A DNA stretch of 64,000 bases from Pteria penguin (GCA_035048485.1 CM068587.1:44367996-44431995); one strand, 5' to 3'. Shown: positions 1 through 15,300, numbered from the stretch's first letter. The notes: a model not told the origin generated them from the letters alone. Made by a program: numbers and translations.

Positions 1-162
1 ACCTTGAGTGACCTTTGTCTGAAAGTTCCTGTCCAGAGGAATATTTATGTGAAATATGAGAAAATTCTTATAAACAAATTTAGAGATATGACCTTAGATG
101 AACAGACGGATGGACAGACACAACAACTATACGCTCCCCTGAAATTTTAAGGGAGCATAACT
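1..162 (-). repeat. End of a GGGGGCATAA-type composite repeat
   Basis: The window opens inside a dispersed repeat ending at a gggagcataa motif, preceded by gacagacggatgg-like text. It resembles the unit at 61.7-62.3 kb in opposite orientation (accttgagtgacctttgtct versus its complement). It lies in intron 18. Confidence 0.55.
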
Positions 163-246
163 AATCTTCAATCAATCATTATGGTATTAGTCTGTGATGA
201 ACACCCAGTCATTACCCTTCAATCAAATTTTGGTCATTGTACTTAC

Positions 247-325
247 ACTATCAGGTAGCTGTGGATACTTGATTTCCTCTATACTGTGTTCAAATACAAC
301 ATCTTCAGAAATATCTATGGCACCA
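247..325 (-). CDS. EIF2AK4: GCN2 exon 18: kinase insert
   Basis: This exon encodes residues 765-791 (GAIDISEDVVFEHSIEE, then KYPQLPDS). It resembles the human insert segment SESDIIFDNEDEN. The acceptor TTTCAG|TGGT supplies the one base needed to finish codon 765, and the donor AGT|GTAAGT is strong. It is the last exon in the window; the rest of the kinase lies to the left of base 1. Confidence 0.8.
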
Positions 326-3300
326 CTGAAATAGCGGACAATAATAACGTCATTAAAATTTCCCTATCAGGAGAGTTTATTGAAACTGAGAAATAGACAG
401 AAAGATTACATTATGATATTCTCTGACTTACGTTTCCACTGTTTTAAAAAGTGCAAGAAAAGTCTAATCCTTACCATTATTAATGTTTTTGAATTAATAT
501 GAAGCAAAATCAGGTCTCATGAAATGAAAAGAATAGTACGGATAAAAAGAAGTCTGTAAGTTAAAAGAAAAATGAAGATTCGAAGAAGTCCTCCAAAGGG
601 AAGTCTGGTACATAAAAAGTAAAAGAACACAAACACTCTGTATTGCAAATTTTCAACCTAACGACCTTTATCAAGCATTATGTTTTGCATTTCTTTTAAC
701 ACTGTCACTCTTTTCTGTCCTTATTCCATTGTGTATTTAGACGGTATATCATAATACATACACTTATATATATTTTTTTCTTGCACTTGAAACAAAGTAA
801 TACCAAGGAAAAGCATGTTTGAGATTTTTTATTTCAAACTTTATGTGATTAATTTTATTAGTACACTTTGTATTTCTATGAGACACCTTTTGTATTGTTT
901 ACAAACATGACCAATCAAGATTTTGGTATTGCTTACATCTGACATATTTAACACAGAACTTGTAAGGCTGTACAAGTTATTTAGTGTACAAAAACACATT
1001 TGATAACAAACACATAATTTCACAGATATTACCCAAAGACTTTAATGAAACCAATGGTATGATTTATTGAAACCAACTGATACAGCCTAACTTGGCCTAG
1101 GCCATCAAATTCATGGTACATGGCCATAGACTAAGAGGAAATATACTAAAATAACATGAATCAAAGGTACAAAAACAATCTTTACTTATAATACAATGTC
1201 ACTGATACAGGAGAGCAGAGTAACTGCAAACATCATGCATAATGTAGGCCAGGATGAGATATATATTATACTAGTTTCAAAGGTTGTACATCTCAAAACA
1301 ACATTTAAATATCACTGCAATTCTCACTAAATTAGCTAAATACCATCAGTTCGACAACAATGCATTTTTAGACGGGGTCACGTGACCACGTCTATAAGTT
1401 TACTGTTAGCCGAAGCCTCAAGCGGAAGCTGCGCGTATAACACATCATTTGAATTTCCGCATATAAAAAAGAGTGCATCTAATTCATCACATAAATTTGA
1501 GTCAATATTTTGTAATAAAACGTGTATAAAACGTTTTTATGACTTCCAAACGTCATTTAAAAATTTCTTTATAGAAATAAAGGAATAACTAATAAGTGTT
1601 GTTGTTGTTGTTGTTGACACTGTTTACATCCGACCTTTGTACGGAATGCCCCCAGATAGGCTGGCAATGCCTGTCACCACTAATTCATAAAGCCACTGAC
1701 CTAAGTTCAAGTGATGCATTAACGGTTATTTTCCTCTCTCTGGGTCTCGTTTTTGATTCATTAATATAATCTTGAATCAACAACTATTGACAGAATTATT
1801 TAGGCTAAACATCGCGGGCTTCTCATAAATTACATCTGCTGCTGTAGACGACGAATTAAATCTACATGCAACGTGTACTGCTTGTTATCTGCCTTTACCG
1901 CCTGTGCTATAAATAAACGAAATGGTTCTAAAATAAACGAAAAGTTTCCTACAAATACTGTACATGCGGGTTGTTGTGGATATATTATATGAGGTACTCA
2001 TAGAAAGATCATTATATATCGGCAGGTCCGCAACCTAAAACTGTTACACCCTATGAACTTGGGAAACTATCATTTTATCCTGAATATCTTTTTCCCAGTG
2101 CATCTAAGTAAAGAATACTACAGAAAACTAGTTATACACAAAAGAAAACAAGATTTTATTTCGATATATGTGGTAAAAATTGAAAAAATAATTTGATATT
2201 TTGATAAAGGGGATCTTTCGATTCTAAAAATATATAGTTTATAAGGGTAGAATATTAGAAAAAATAGTTTTACTAATATTTGAAAATTCTCTGTGCGTAT
2301 ATATGCCATATTACAAATGAAATTAAAAATTTCAGACGTATCAATGAAATTAGAAATAAAATATCTGGAAAATGCCCTGTGGTTTCTTACAATGCTTTAA
2401 GAACATTGCAAAAAACTTGTCTGTGACATATGAATTCGTCTGTACAGTTACCATATTATGCATGCACAGCCATGACAATATGTCATAGATCACTGCACCA
2501 TTACTGATAGAACCCCGAAAGCGGGGGACCACAATTTTCTGAATTTGCTTGTTTATCAATATCTTTATGACATTTAGGACATTTGGTTTCACGACCATTC
2601 AAATTTACCAGTAGAATATTAAATTTTCAAATCATTTTGGATATTGTTCCACTCTTTAAAAAAAACCCAGATAACTTGTTTATATTGGACTGCTGCTTAT
2701 AACTATTTTTATGAGTATGAAACCTCTATTCCAAATTATAAAATTACCATTTAATCAGCTTTGTTTAACTATGAATGTACATATTCATAGTTAATTCTGA
2801 TTATTACAATTTTTTTGTTTACAGAAGGAATAAAGTGTCTGTATGTCCATTTAATTTTCTAACATTTCCTGTGATATTAAAAGATTATGTAGTGCATTCC
2901 TAATTAGATCATTATTTCATTGCAATTCCAAAATATTTTGTGATCCCTTTACAACATTTGGTTTCATTAGTGTCATTCCTGAGAAATATTCATTGTTAAA
3001 GATTCCATCCAAACTACCATGTTTTATCTTTTTGCTATGTTTACATATTAAACTTTTGCCATTTCAGTACTTAAGAATTGAGGGATCGCAGATCCAACTT
3101 TAGCCACGCCCATTACGTAGTTCCATAGTGACGTCATAGTTAAATTCATGTTTGACAGACGATTTATCTATGACGTCATAATGAACAAGTGTGCCAAAAT
3201 GTGTGATGTTGAGTGTTTGACAATCACTCAGTTATACGTCAAATGCTGTACTGTGGTAATACAATTTCTACAAACTTCTTCAGATTATATTTAATTCATA

Positions 3301-6300
3301 ATTATGTCTGCATTGTCTATTTATTTACTTCTGTTATATATTTCAGAAATGACATCTATGCCATCATTACAGTATTATATTAAGATAATTTAATTTCACA
3401 TGTAACACACATTTTGATTGGTTGAAAAATGAGTGGTATATCTCATCCACAAAATTTTTTCTCTGACAATGTAATTTTTCATGTTTTTGTAACTGTGACA
3501 TTAATATTCACAAAAACCGCAGCAGAAATTTAGAAATGTTGAGAAATAGTGCAGATATAAAGTACCAATTTCTGATAATATAAAATATGTATGAAAGGAA
3601 TTAAATGATAAGGAATGAATCTAACTTGTTTTTTCATTGGATGGAGGTATGCCACAAAAAAAAGGATGTAAAAGCTTATGCATCATACAGTACATGCAAT
3701 AATGCAATTTTCCGTTCTTTTTTCGTGTACCTCCATCTAACAAAAAACAAATTAGATTCATTCCTTAACTGTGGTGTAGAATTAAATTTTGAATACTTTG
3801 TCTTTAAGTAAATCAAAGTGATGTAAACAAACTTAACTATGATTTAAAGCAAATTAGGTGTGAAAAAAATAATCTATTACCACTTTGAGTTCCAGACAGA
3901 ACACTATCAGTCAACTGTAGGATCATTCAAAGACATACCAACTGAAGCATTGATAAACTCAAAAGAGGTGACAGTTTCTTTTAATTTATAAATTTATTTG
4001 CAGATACAAAAAATAATATGATAAATGAATTTCTATCAGAATTTCTAAACAGTTTGACATTGTATACATACAGAATAGAAGTTCCAAAGACATCAGCCTC
4101 TTCCTCCGAATCTGAGTCCAGCACTTGATTGACTCGAGAGACTTCATAGGAGATACTCCATTCTACTGACTCGTCCACTTTCTGTGGTGCAAGCTTCTCC
4201 ACATCATCCAGGAGACTCAGACTCTGGTTTTTCACAACTGAGTTGCTTGTCGGTACCTTGGGATCAGTACTGGTGGTTCGTGGAGTTGTACTCAGTGAGG
4301 AAGAAGATTCACTATGTGCTGGATCATCACTCGTTTCTATCCATGAATTAAAGTATCTAATGTAAAACAAAAAATATAAAATCAAAGGATAAGAGAAACT
4401 ACTATCAAACTGTATTATGTGTCATAAAACAAATATTGATTTTACACAGAAAAATCTCTGCATACAATAACACAGAATCAAATACAGTCAAACCTCGTTA
4501 TCTCGAAGTCGGAGGGACCGTGGAAAATACTTCGAGATATCCGTAGTTCGAGATATCCAAAGTTCGAGTTTAGGATCACAAATCTTGCAGTTGTTAATGT
4601 ACGCCGATTCATTTGACATTAGTGATTATTATAGTAGATGCATGAGATATACATGTATTTATCAATAAATACACATGAAGATGTGCATATTGTATTGTTC
4701 CTAAATAATTAATCTAAATCTCATCATACCTTTTACATTTTATGAATATATAGAAAATACACTCCAAAACCTAAAACGTCATGTTTTCTTTTCAATAACA
4801 TCGTAATTGGTCAAAGCATAGTAATTCCATTTCCCATAGGGTCCCATGTTAAATTACCGAACTTCCAGCAAGATTTACACAACATCCTACATTTTAGCTA
4901 TATATAATCCACATATCAAAATGTTTGTCAGACCCTCTTCTATCAGAATTTTAACAGTTTACTATAGGTTATCCACCTTAATTTCGAGAAAATCATGCTG
5001 GAAGGGGGATACCCCCAAAAATTGGCCAAAATTCAAATGTAAACAACCACCCCTTTTTAGGGCATTAAATTTTTACATTAGCGAAATGAGATAAAAATTC
5101 ATGATTTTACAGCAGAATCAATCTTTATTTATACATAGATCAACTAATTTCATCCAATCACAGCTCCTAATACATTGAAATAGTAGTCCCTCTCTCCCTA
5201 CACCACATCAGCCAATCACGGCTCTCGTTAATTACCTTTCTTTGACCAATTTAAATCCAATACTGGATATAACTGTCTTATACTATACCTAAAACCGAGG
5301 ACGGGCTAACACGCAAGACAAGATAAAGACACACGTCATAATTTGATTTAATTACTATTACTTTGCATAAAAATACATAGACATACACATGGATTGGAAA
5401 TATTAATAATTAATGAACAGTGTAAATAAATTTCTTTATACGCAGGTATGAAAAAGCATTAATTACAGTTAATATTTATTATCTAATTTTGTGTCAAGTT
5501 TAATAAGCTATCATCATTTATTAATATTTGGTATAAATAACAGGGTAAGCACGGACGCGATCGATTATGTAATTACTGTGGCTTTGTACACCGACACGGT
5601 CAATTGATCACACCACGCGAGCGACCTGTCATTTAGGGTAAACGCCGCGGGGATATTGTCAATGAGAAGCCAACTTCGAGATAAACCGGGTAAATAAGAA
5701 CTTGGGACTTGAAAATGTATTCGAGATAAGCATGGTATTCGACATATCAGTGTTCGACACATCCGGGGTGAATTTAATCATAATATGAAGGATTTTTTTC
5801 GGGACCGACGTTCGACTTCGAGATATCCCGGGTATTCGAGATATCAGTGTTCGAGATATCGAAGTTTGACTGTAAATGAAGTACAGTTCTGTACTGTCAG
5901 TAAAGGATCTGTAGCCCTCTTCACAAAAATTCTTACGACAAATATTTCTCTTACGAACTCGTTTCACAAAAAAACTTACGAACTTGGTAAGTCAAATATT
6001 GTTCGTAACTTTACAATTGATTAATACCACTCATAAGTATAAAATTTTTGTCGTAAGTTAAAAGTTACTGTACAAATACCTGCATGAAGTATAAATATTT
6101 TGCAATTCTCATCCAAGAGTACTTCTTACAGATGTTTCACTTAAAATACATTTATTTTGCAACACATACTTACATTTACACACAATGTGCTTGTTTACTT
6201 GTGTGAACATGTAGTGACGTCATGAAATCGCATGCAGTATTGAAAATACGAAATCACATAACAGAGATTAAACTATCCCAATAACTACACATGTGTCCAC

Positions 6301-9300
6301 ATCTATAAGGATCTATAATGTCAAGCAGATCACGAAATAGAAAAAGAGAAGTCTCCCTCCCCTTTCTGTCAATTTTTAATGCCTAAGATGACTAACACCC
6401 TCCTAATGTTCCCCTAAAAATAAAATTAAGTAATTTGTGTAAGACAAACTGTTTCTGGTTAATATGAATAGCATATTTCTTTGGCGAATTTAGATGGGGA
6501 TACAACCCTTGCAGCACCCTCCCCCCCCTTTTGGTCGTAAAAATTTTACCAAAAAAAACCCATTTTAGCGCTGCAAACTCCACCCTTTCCAGACCCAATA
6601 GTGCAAAACATTAGTCATGGGAAACTGCCACCTCCCCCCCGCCCACCCCCATTCCCCATTAAAAAATTTCTAGATCCGCCTATGTATTTTACTATTTACT
6701 TCTTGGAAGCATTAAAGAAGAAGTCCTCGAAGTCATTACATTGATTTACACCAACACTTAAAAGAGGTAGATAGGTTGGCGCAGAATTTCCTCTAAATCT
6801 ACGCTTAATTCAATTCAAGGCTCTGTTTCGTCCTACTGCACTACGTAGGCCTAGTGCAGTAGAACGAAATGGAGCCTTGGCTTGCGAAGATGCACTAAAC
6901 GTAGTTACGCTGCATGATGTAAATGAAATGCAAAATAGTTTGAACTTTAGTCTAGTCGGGTATTTACGCCCAACTAAGCATATGCCAAGAAGATACGCTG
7001 TTTGATAAAACTGGGCCAAGGTCTCATGTATAACATTCCATATGATGATGTGATTACATTATGAAAATAGAGAATAACATATATCATTGGCTAATACATA
7101 GATCTACGTACATATAATACATGTATACGCATAAAAAGTTCGAAAGTCTGAAGGACGCAGATGCCAACTAGTTGCTAAGGGAAAATTTGCCTTAAGTTTG
7201 TTCATAACTTTTTGTTGTAAGATTTCACATACCAATGCGTTTGTGAAAAGCACTTAAGAATTCTCTTACGAAGTTCGTTAGTTAAAAAACTTATGACAAT
7301 TCGTAAGATTACTTGTGAAAAGGGCTACTGTACTGTCTGTAAAGGATCTGTTACTGTCTGTAAAGGGCTACTGTACTGTCTGTAAAGGGCTATTGTACTG
7401 TCTGTAAAGAGCTACTGTACTGTCTGTAAAGGGCTACTGTACTGTCTGTAAAGGGCTATTGTACTGTCTGTAAAGGATCTGTTACTGTCTGTAAAAGGCT
7501 ACTGTACTGTCTGTAAAGGGCTACTGTACTGTCTGTAAAGGGCTACTGTACTGTCTGTAAAGGGCTACTGTACTGTCTTAAAAGGATCTGTTACTGTCTG
7601 TAAAGGGCTACTGTACTGTCTGTAAAGGGCTATTGTACTGTCTGTAAAGGGCTACTATACTGTCTGTAAAGGGCTACTGTACTGTCTGTAAAGGATCTGT
7701 TACTGTCTGTAAAGGGCTACTGTACTGTCTGTAAAGGGCTACTGTACTGTCTGTAAAGGATCTGTACTGTCTGTAAAGGATCTGTACTGTCTGTAAAGGA
7801 TCCGTTACTGTCTGTAAAGGGCTACTGTACTGTCTGTAAAGGGCTACTGTACTGTCTGTAAAGGATCTGTTACTGTCTGTAAAGGGCTACTGTACTGTCT
7901 GTAAAGGGCTACTGTCCTGTCTGTAAAGGGCTACTGTACTGTCTGTAAAGGGCTACTGTACTGTCTGTAAAGGATCTGTACTGTCTGTAAAGGGCTACTG
8001 TACTGTCTGTAAAGGGCTAATGTACTGTCTGTAAAGGATCTGTACTGTCTGTAAAGGGCTACTGTCCTGTCTGTAAAGGGCTACTGTACTGTCTGTAAAG
8101 GGCTATTGTACTGTCTGTAAAGGATCTGTACTGTCTGTAAAGGGCTACTGTACTGTCTGTAAAGGGCTACTGTACTGTCTGTAAAGGGCTACTGTACTGT
8201 CTGTAAAGGGCTACTATACTGTCTGTAAAGGGCTACTGTACTGTCTGTAAAGGGCTACTATACTGTCTGTAAAGGGCTACTGTACTGTCTGTAAAGGATC
8301 TGTTACTGTCTGTAAAGGGCTACTGTACTGTCTGTAAAGGGCTACTGTACTGTCTGTAAAGGGCTACTGTACTGTCTGTAAAGGATCCGTTACTGTCTGT
8401 AAAGGGCTACTGTACTGTCTGTAAAGGGCTACTGTACTGTCTGTAAAGGATCTGTTACTGTCTGTAAAGGGCTACTGTACTGTCTGTAAAGGGCTACTGT
8501 ACTGTCTGTAAAGGGCTACTATACTGTCTGTAAAGGGCTACTGTACTGTCTGTAAAGGGCTACTATACTGTCTGTAAAGGGCTACTGTACTGTCTGTAAA
8601 GGATCTGTACTGTCTGTAAAGGACGTCTCTGTATTCTCACCTGACCACATTCTCATGATTCAGTCGAGACAATAATTTAACCTCTCTTGTTATCTTCTTG
8701 TTGAATTGTTTACTCTTTGGATTCAATGGGATTCTCTTAATGGCATAAAATCTGCGATCCAGTTTATTTCTAACCTGACAAAATATAAATCAGATACTTT
8801 ATTCATATACAATTGTTACAATACACCACTTATTTCAATATCATTACACTCAGTACAACAGAATTAAAACAAAAATACAGGAATCTTGATTGACCTAAGC
8901 TTTAACTAGAAGTCATTCAATGTAAATTGTAAGGAAAATGACAATTCATTAATTGTGAATTCAACATTAAAATTACCCATTAAAAGAGGTCAGCATCTTG
9001 TTCAAATCAGGTAAGTTTCAAAATGCAATTTCACTATTCATGTGCAATGGTTTTACATCCAATACCTTAAATGGCTTTATTGACATTTGGAGTCGATTTG
9101 TCTTTTGGAAATCACTTGCTTTATGAAAATTTGACGGTATAAACAGAAACGGTAACAAATATGAAATGGCTAATTTACAAGTCAAGTATTGTAATATACA
9201 TGCATTCAAGAACCTAGACCATTTCTTTACTACATGTCACACAAGGATAAACGTAATGAAAATTTCAAAATGACCGCCAACATTTTTCCATAAATAAATA

Positions 9301-12300
9301 CTTTTTCAGTGAGCTCAACCTTTGTATATACCGTATTAACTCGAATATAATACGCACTGGAGTATAAAACGCATCTAAAAATTGACCTTGAAATCATGAA
9401 ACGTGTAACTCCGTGTATAATACGCAGGAAAAAAATAAAGTCAATTTCCTGTTGAAACAGCAAGACTGCGAGATGCAATCAAGATTTTTCAGTACATATG
9501 TATGATTTTGTTTTGGTTGTTAGTAATTCGTCTTGCTTTGCTGCATACCTTTTACAATGTGATTATGTTCAGTGTATCATCATCAAAAGCGACATGGAAC
9601 AACCAACCATTATTCAGAATGTCATATCAATGCTTTTCACTCATTCTCTTGTTCACTTCATTTACAATCAATGAAACTCACCTTATGATTTCAAATTTCT
9701 TAACTATTGCAGCCGTATTAGTAGTTTAACCCAAAAATGACCACTTCTGAATCAATTTTTTTCTTGCTAGAATGAACATGCGTGTCCACATAAATTACCA
9801 GAACTTTACCTGGAGATTGCCCATAGTTTTGAAGACATAACAAAGAAAGAATTAATGTCGAGTGTTATCTGCAGACATTGTCCAAGTTAAGTAAAATTCT
9901 TTTTAATCTAACATTCTTATGATAGTAAGCCAAGCCGTCGATGATCGTGTCGTTACGGTCAAGTAATTTCACCTGTTGCTTAACTATCAATTAACCAATT
10001 AAGGCTAGATCACTACATCAACCGTACAATCTGCTAATCAGAAACCATTGCTAAATAAACACAGTGCAAATTTTCTACTGTATTCATTTGAATGGCATAC
10101 TGTAGATTGATTGATTGATTGATTTTTGTTTTACGTCACACCACGAATATTTCATGTATATGGTGATGGCATCTGCCTGATGCGGGGTATACAAATTTTG
10201 ACCTTTGCAACGGACCCACCCGAAGCAGTGAGGGATCTTTAACGTGCCATGCATACCACGACACGGGGCCTCGGTTTTTACTGTCTCATCTGAAAGACAG
10301 GACACCGGCATGACTAGAGCGGGACTCAAACCCCGGCCTCCCGATCAGGAGTCTGACGCGATACCACTAGGCCACGCCAGCTTGGCATACTATAGACATT
10401 ACTCCTGTTATCACCTTGGTCATTTACTACAGGAAGCAGACAGTATACAGACAACAGACAAATTTCTCGCCTCATAGGTCTGATTGACAGATTCAGATAC
10501 TTTAACCGACACACGTACCCCCTAAATCCACCACTGAGGCTTAAATCAGGGTTAACGCAAAGTCGATAAGAGCGTGGAAGAAATTCACAGATTTCTAATC
10601 CTATGTATAATACAGTCAAAAACTGATAAGGGAAATTGGCTAAAAAAAAGTGTGTATTATATTCGAGTATTTACAGTAGATAAGAAAATGAAACTCTTTT
10701 CCCAAATTTTTTAGGCCTCCTGGCTTTTGGCAAATGAAAACATCACTGTTTTTGCTTGTATGACTTTATAAAAAATGGACTAAAGGCTGTTTCTAGTGTC
10801 CAAAGAGACAGTATCTGGTATTAAATGAAACAGTACAAGAAAATTACATTTCAAACAATGTGTCCACTTTTAAAACATTCTAGTTAACACTTTTTACACT
10901 GTATTTTAAATATACCTAGTTAGAAATGTCAAACCCATAGGACTTGAGTCTCAACTCCCATAGAGAAAACTGAGAAAAAAATTGATTATAAAAAACAAAA
11001 TGTAAACTTCATTTTTCTGTATTACTTTTGTTTTGTCATTTACTTGTTTACATCCAAACAATAATACCTTCATTCAAAATAAGTCCTGCAGCAAGTGATA
11101 TTTAACAGTCTTTCATTAAATTCCCTCCAATATCATTGGCAGTTACTAGTGTATAAAAATTTAAATTGTGGAAAAATTCAGCTAAAGGATGTATAGAATG
11201 GGTTACTACTAGCCTTTCATCAAACTTTCTGATATAGAAGCATTATGATTTGGGTGAAAACAAATTGTGAGTGCCATTCTACTAACAGATTTATAAATAT
11301 CTTCAATTCCCTCCAGTTCTTCTGAAGGAAGAATTCAGACCCAAGTCTTATGCTTTGGTCTAAGATTTCGGACTAAAATAAACCTTGATGACATCTCCAA
11401 AACCACCCTTTCCTAGTGATTTTAAGATCTCAAACTCATTGGTCAGTCTGGAGTGACCACTAGCTTCATAAGGGGTAATAAATGGAGGGTCCTCCTCATC
11501 TGAAGACTTATCATCTGCAAAATAATGTAATTCTATTTCAAAAATAATGCGAGTCAGATAAGCCTGTAAATGACATAAAATTATAGAAAATGTTCACTTT
11601 TCTACTCAAAATGAAATATATTTAAAAAAAATTTTTTCTGTAAATGTGAAAACTATCATCCAGATTAAAAGCATTAAAAGGCTCAGCTGAGAATAGTAAG
11701 AGTTTGAATTATAAGAGTCCTCATTTAACCCTTCCTTTTCCAAAAAAACCCCACTAGACATGTTGTTGCAACATAAATGCCCCCACTGGCAGCTAAGATA
11801 GCGAAATGCAATTGCCAAAGAACGAATATTCTCATGTTCGAACTTGACCTGCATCTTCCCTTGATACATCTTTATACCCAATATCAATTCGATCCATCAA
11901 ACCTTCAAAGAGAAAATGAGCAGAAACTGTCATTTTTAAGCAATTTTTTATGTTGAAGGGCAATCACTCTGTCAAAAATTACCAGACAACACTCATATTC
12001 GAACTTGACCTGCCTTTCCTTTGATACATCTAAATACCCAATATCAATTTAATCAACCAAACCTTCAAAGAGAAAATGAGCGGAAACTCATTTTTAAGCA
12101 ATTTTCTATGTTCAAGGGCAATAACTCTGTCAAAAATTTCCAGACCACACCCATATTCAAATCTGACCTGCATGTTTTCTTGATTCATAGTTATATCCAA
12201 TATCAATTTAATCCATCAAACCATCAAAGAGAAAATGAGCGAAAACTCAATGATGAGAGAAGGATTGAATGACGGAATGACAGAACAGGGTAACACTATA

Positions 12301-15300
12301 TGCCCCCAGCCATTTCATGGCGGGGACATAAAGAAATCACTAAACTATTACATGCAATATGCATTAAATCAAATGATCTCATACATGTATTAAATAACAA
12401 ACCAGAACATAACTCACTCTTTGAGAGAAACATTGTGACCAAATTTCTATGCTACACGCATCCATTACAAAAAAATGTCTAGAAAACATGGCTAAAGACG
12501 GACAGACAGACAGCCCCATAAGAAAATACATCCTGTCTTACTACGAGCATATAATAAAGCTTGCCAGTAGAATTTAAAACTGGAAAATTCAACTCTTAGG
12601 AAAGCAGAATTCACATGTCACATGGGTATGCAAAGGAATTTATATGTCACATGGGTATGCAAAGGAATTCATATGTCACATGGGTATGCAAAGTAAGAGA
12701 CTGATTGTACTTCATTCCAGAGAAAACACTAGGGTGTGTCTATGATAGGGACTAAAACCCCTGTCATACACACAATACAGAAATGATGGCTGTTAATGAA
12801 TGAGTCCTTCAAAGTGTGTAACATCAATACAACCCCCTGTCATACACACAATACAGAAATGATGGCTGTTAATGAATGAGTCCTTCAAAGTATGTAACAT
12901 CAATACAATCCCCTGTCATACACACAATACAGAAATGATGGCTGTTAATGAATGAGTCCTTCAAAGTATGTAACATCAATACAATCCCCTGTCATACACA
13001 CAATACTGAATTGATGGCTGTTAATGAATGAGTCCTTCAAAGTGTGTAACATCAATACAACCCCCTGTCATACACACAATACTGAAATGATGGCTGTTAA
13101 TGAATGAGTCCTTCAAAATGTGTAACATCAATACAACCCCCTGTCATACACACAATACTGAAATGATGGCTGTTAATGAATGAGTCCTTCAAAGTGTGTA
13201 ACATCAATACAACCCCCTGTCATACACACAATACTGAAATGATGGCTGTTAATGAATGAGTCCTTCAAAATGTGTAACATCAATACAACCCCCTGTCATA
13301 CACACAATACTGAAATGATGGCTGTTAATGAATGAGTCCTTCAAAATGTGTAACATCAATACAATCCCCTGTCATACACACAATACTGAAATGATGGCTG
13401 TTAATGAATGAGTCCTTCAAAATGTGTAACATCAATACAACCCCCTGTCATACACACAATACTGAAATGATGGCTGTTAATGAATGAGTCCTTCAAAATG
13501 TGTAACATCAATACAACCCCCTGTCATACACACAATACTGAAATGATGGCTGTTAATGAATGAGTCCTTCAAAATGTGTAACATCAATACAACCCCCTGT
13601 CATACACACAATACTGAAATGATGGCTGTTAATGAATGAGTCCTTCAAAATGTGTAACATCAATACAACCCCCTGTCATACACACAATACTGAAATGATG
13701 GCTGTTAATGAATGAGTCCTTCAAAGTGTGTAACATCAATACAATCCCCTGTCATACACACAATACTGAAATGATGGCTGTTAATGAATGAGTCCTTCAA
13801 AGTGTGTAACATCAATACAACCCCCTGTCATACACACAATACTGAAATGATGGCTGTTAATGAATGAGTCCTTCAAAATGTGTAACATCAATACAATCCC
13901 CTGTCATACACACAATACTGAAATGATGGCTGTTAATGAATGAGTCCTTCAAAGTGTGTAACATCAATACAACCCCCTGTCATACACACAATACTGAAAT
14001 GATGGCTGTTAATGAATGAGTCCTTCAAAATGTGTAACATCAATACAATCCCCTGTCATACACACAATACTGAGATGATGGTTGTTAATGAACGAGTCCC
14101 TCAAAGTGTGTAACATCAATATAACCAGCAGATCTCATGTGAATGTGGTCAATGTCTGAAGCAAGTCAAAACAAAACAAAGAAGAAAAGAAAAAACCCAT
14201 AACAAACCAATATGTTGATGCTGTAGTTGTGTTGGTTTAGATGATGTGATAGGAAGGAGAACAGCGTTCTTGATAAAGCTATGGTCCAGTAACTGATATG
14301 TTGAACATCTCAGTCTATCATCCTTCATCAAACACCTACAAACATAAGTGATTATATGGAGGTTCATAAAACAAAACAAGTGGTCTTTGTGAAACACTAA
14401 CGCCCCAAGCGGTACCAAAGTCTAAAAAGTTATTTTTAGCATGAAGGTCATTGTCAAGGTCAAAAGCTCGTCGACCTTACTGTCATTTGAAAGGGCTTCA
14501 TAAGTTGAGTATGCATGTCAATTATGAAGTCTCTATCCTTCATAGTGCAAAAAATATAGCCAAGGTTAAAGTTGACAACAGACAGACATACCAACAAACA
14601 GACAGACTGGACAAAAGCAATATGTCTCCGATCTATCGATCTGGGGGCATAAAAACACACCACATGTCCTGTAAAGTACAAGTTTGAGATAAAAATGGTC
14701 TATTAATATATTTCATTATATGACTCAGATTTTACTATATCGCCATGGGATAAACTGGTTATTATGAAATCAATATAAAGTTAATGATGTAAAAATCAAT
14801 TATTTAGCATAGGTGCTATAGACTACCTTGAGAAATATCAGCGTCTGCAACTAAACAGAAATTTGATAAGGTGAGCAGAGAGAAGTAATTTCCGTTACAT
14901 TTATTCAATCTATTAAGGTTCTATTACATCATACAGTGAATATGTACATGGATTTACATTCTATCATTAAGTATACACTTAAATCATTACCACATCCCAT
15001 CTGTGTACATGCAGTGATAGAGTATGTATCATAAAACAATTAAGCATTTCAACATTTTACTTACTTGGTGAGAAAGTCTTGAAAATCTGGAGGAAAATGA
15101 CTAGGTATGTCCTGACTGTCTTCTGTTACATAAGACCCAAGTGCCACAGATAACAGCAACAAACCCTACAATGTAATACAAAATCTCATAAGGCCCTAGT
15201 GCCACAGATAACAGCAACAAAGCCTATAACATAATACAAAATGTCATGAGGTCCCAGTGCCACAGATAAAAGCAACAAACCCTACAACATAATACAAAAT

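Larger units (their letters stand above)
326..4071 (-). other. Intron 17 of EIF2AK4
   Basis: This is a 3.7-kb AT-rich intron. I see a palindromic E-box at 1370-1393, a short GTT run near 1600, two CRE-like TGACGTCA sites at 3129 and 3171, and a 157-bp inverted-repeat element at 3610-3766. No gene was found. Confidence 0.8.
4357..8640 (-). other. Intron 16 of EIF2AK4
   Basis: This intron is almost wholly repeats: a Tigger-like MITE (4.49-5.87 kb), a 1.4-kb TA-flanked MITE (5.91-7.33 kb) and the 20-22-bp array that abuts exon 16. Confidence 0.85.
8775..11383 (-). other. Intron 15 of EIF2AK4
   Basis: This intron contains a TACCGTA-type MITE (9.33-10.68 kb) with a nested SINE. The flanking 8.78-9.33 and 10.68-11.38 kb are AT-rich, with nothing recognised. 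Confidence 0.85.
11515..14207 (-). other. Intron 14 of EIF2AK4
   Basis: This intron contains the 76-bp array near exon 14, three 29-bp repeats and a composite repeat with ~160-bp units. The stretch 11515-11830 has no recognised feature. Confidence 0.85.

Noticed and set aside
4846..5967. Several frames of 60-100 codons
   Set aside because: All lie inside or at the edges of a Tigger-like MITE and show no known domain.
9502..9729. 75-codon plus-strand frame with hydrophobic content
   Set aside because: It lies inside the TACCGTA-type MITE and has no recognisable domain; the hydrophobicity reflects AT-rich sequence.
10321..10382. Free-standing tRNA gene
   Set aside because: The A and B boxes are the head of a SINE with an (ATCA)n tail and target duplication; no complete tRNA cloverleaf is evident.
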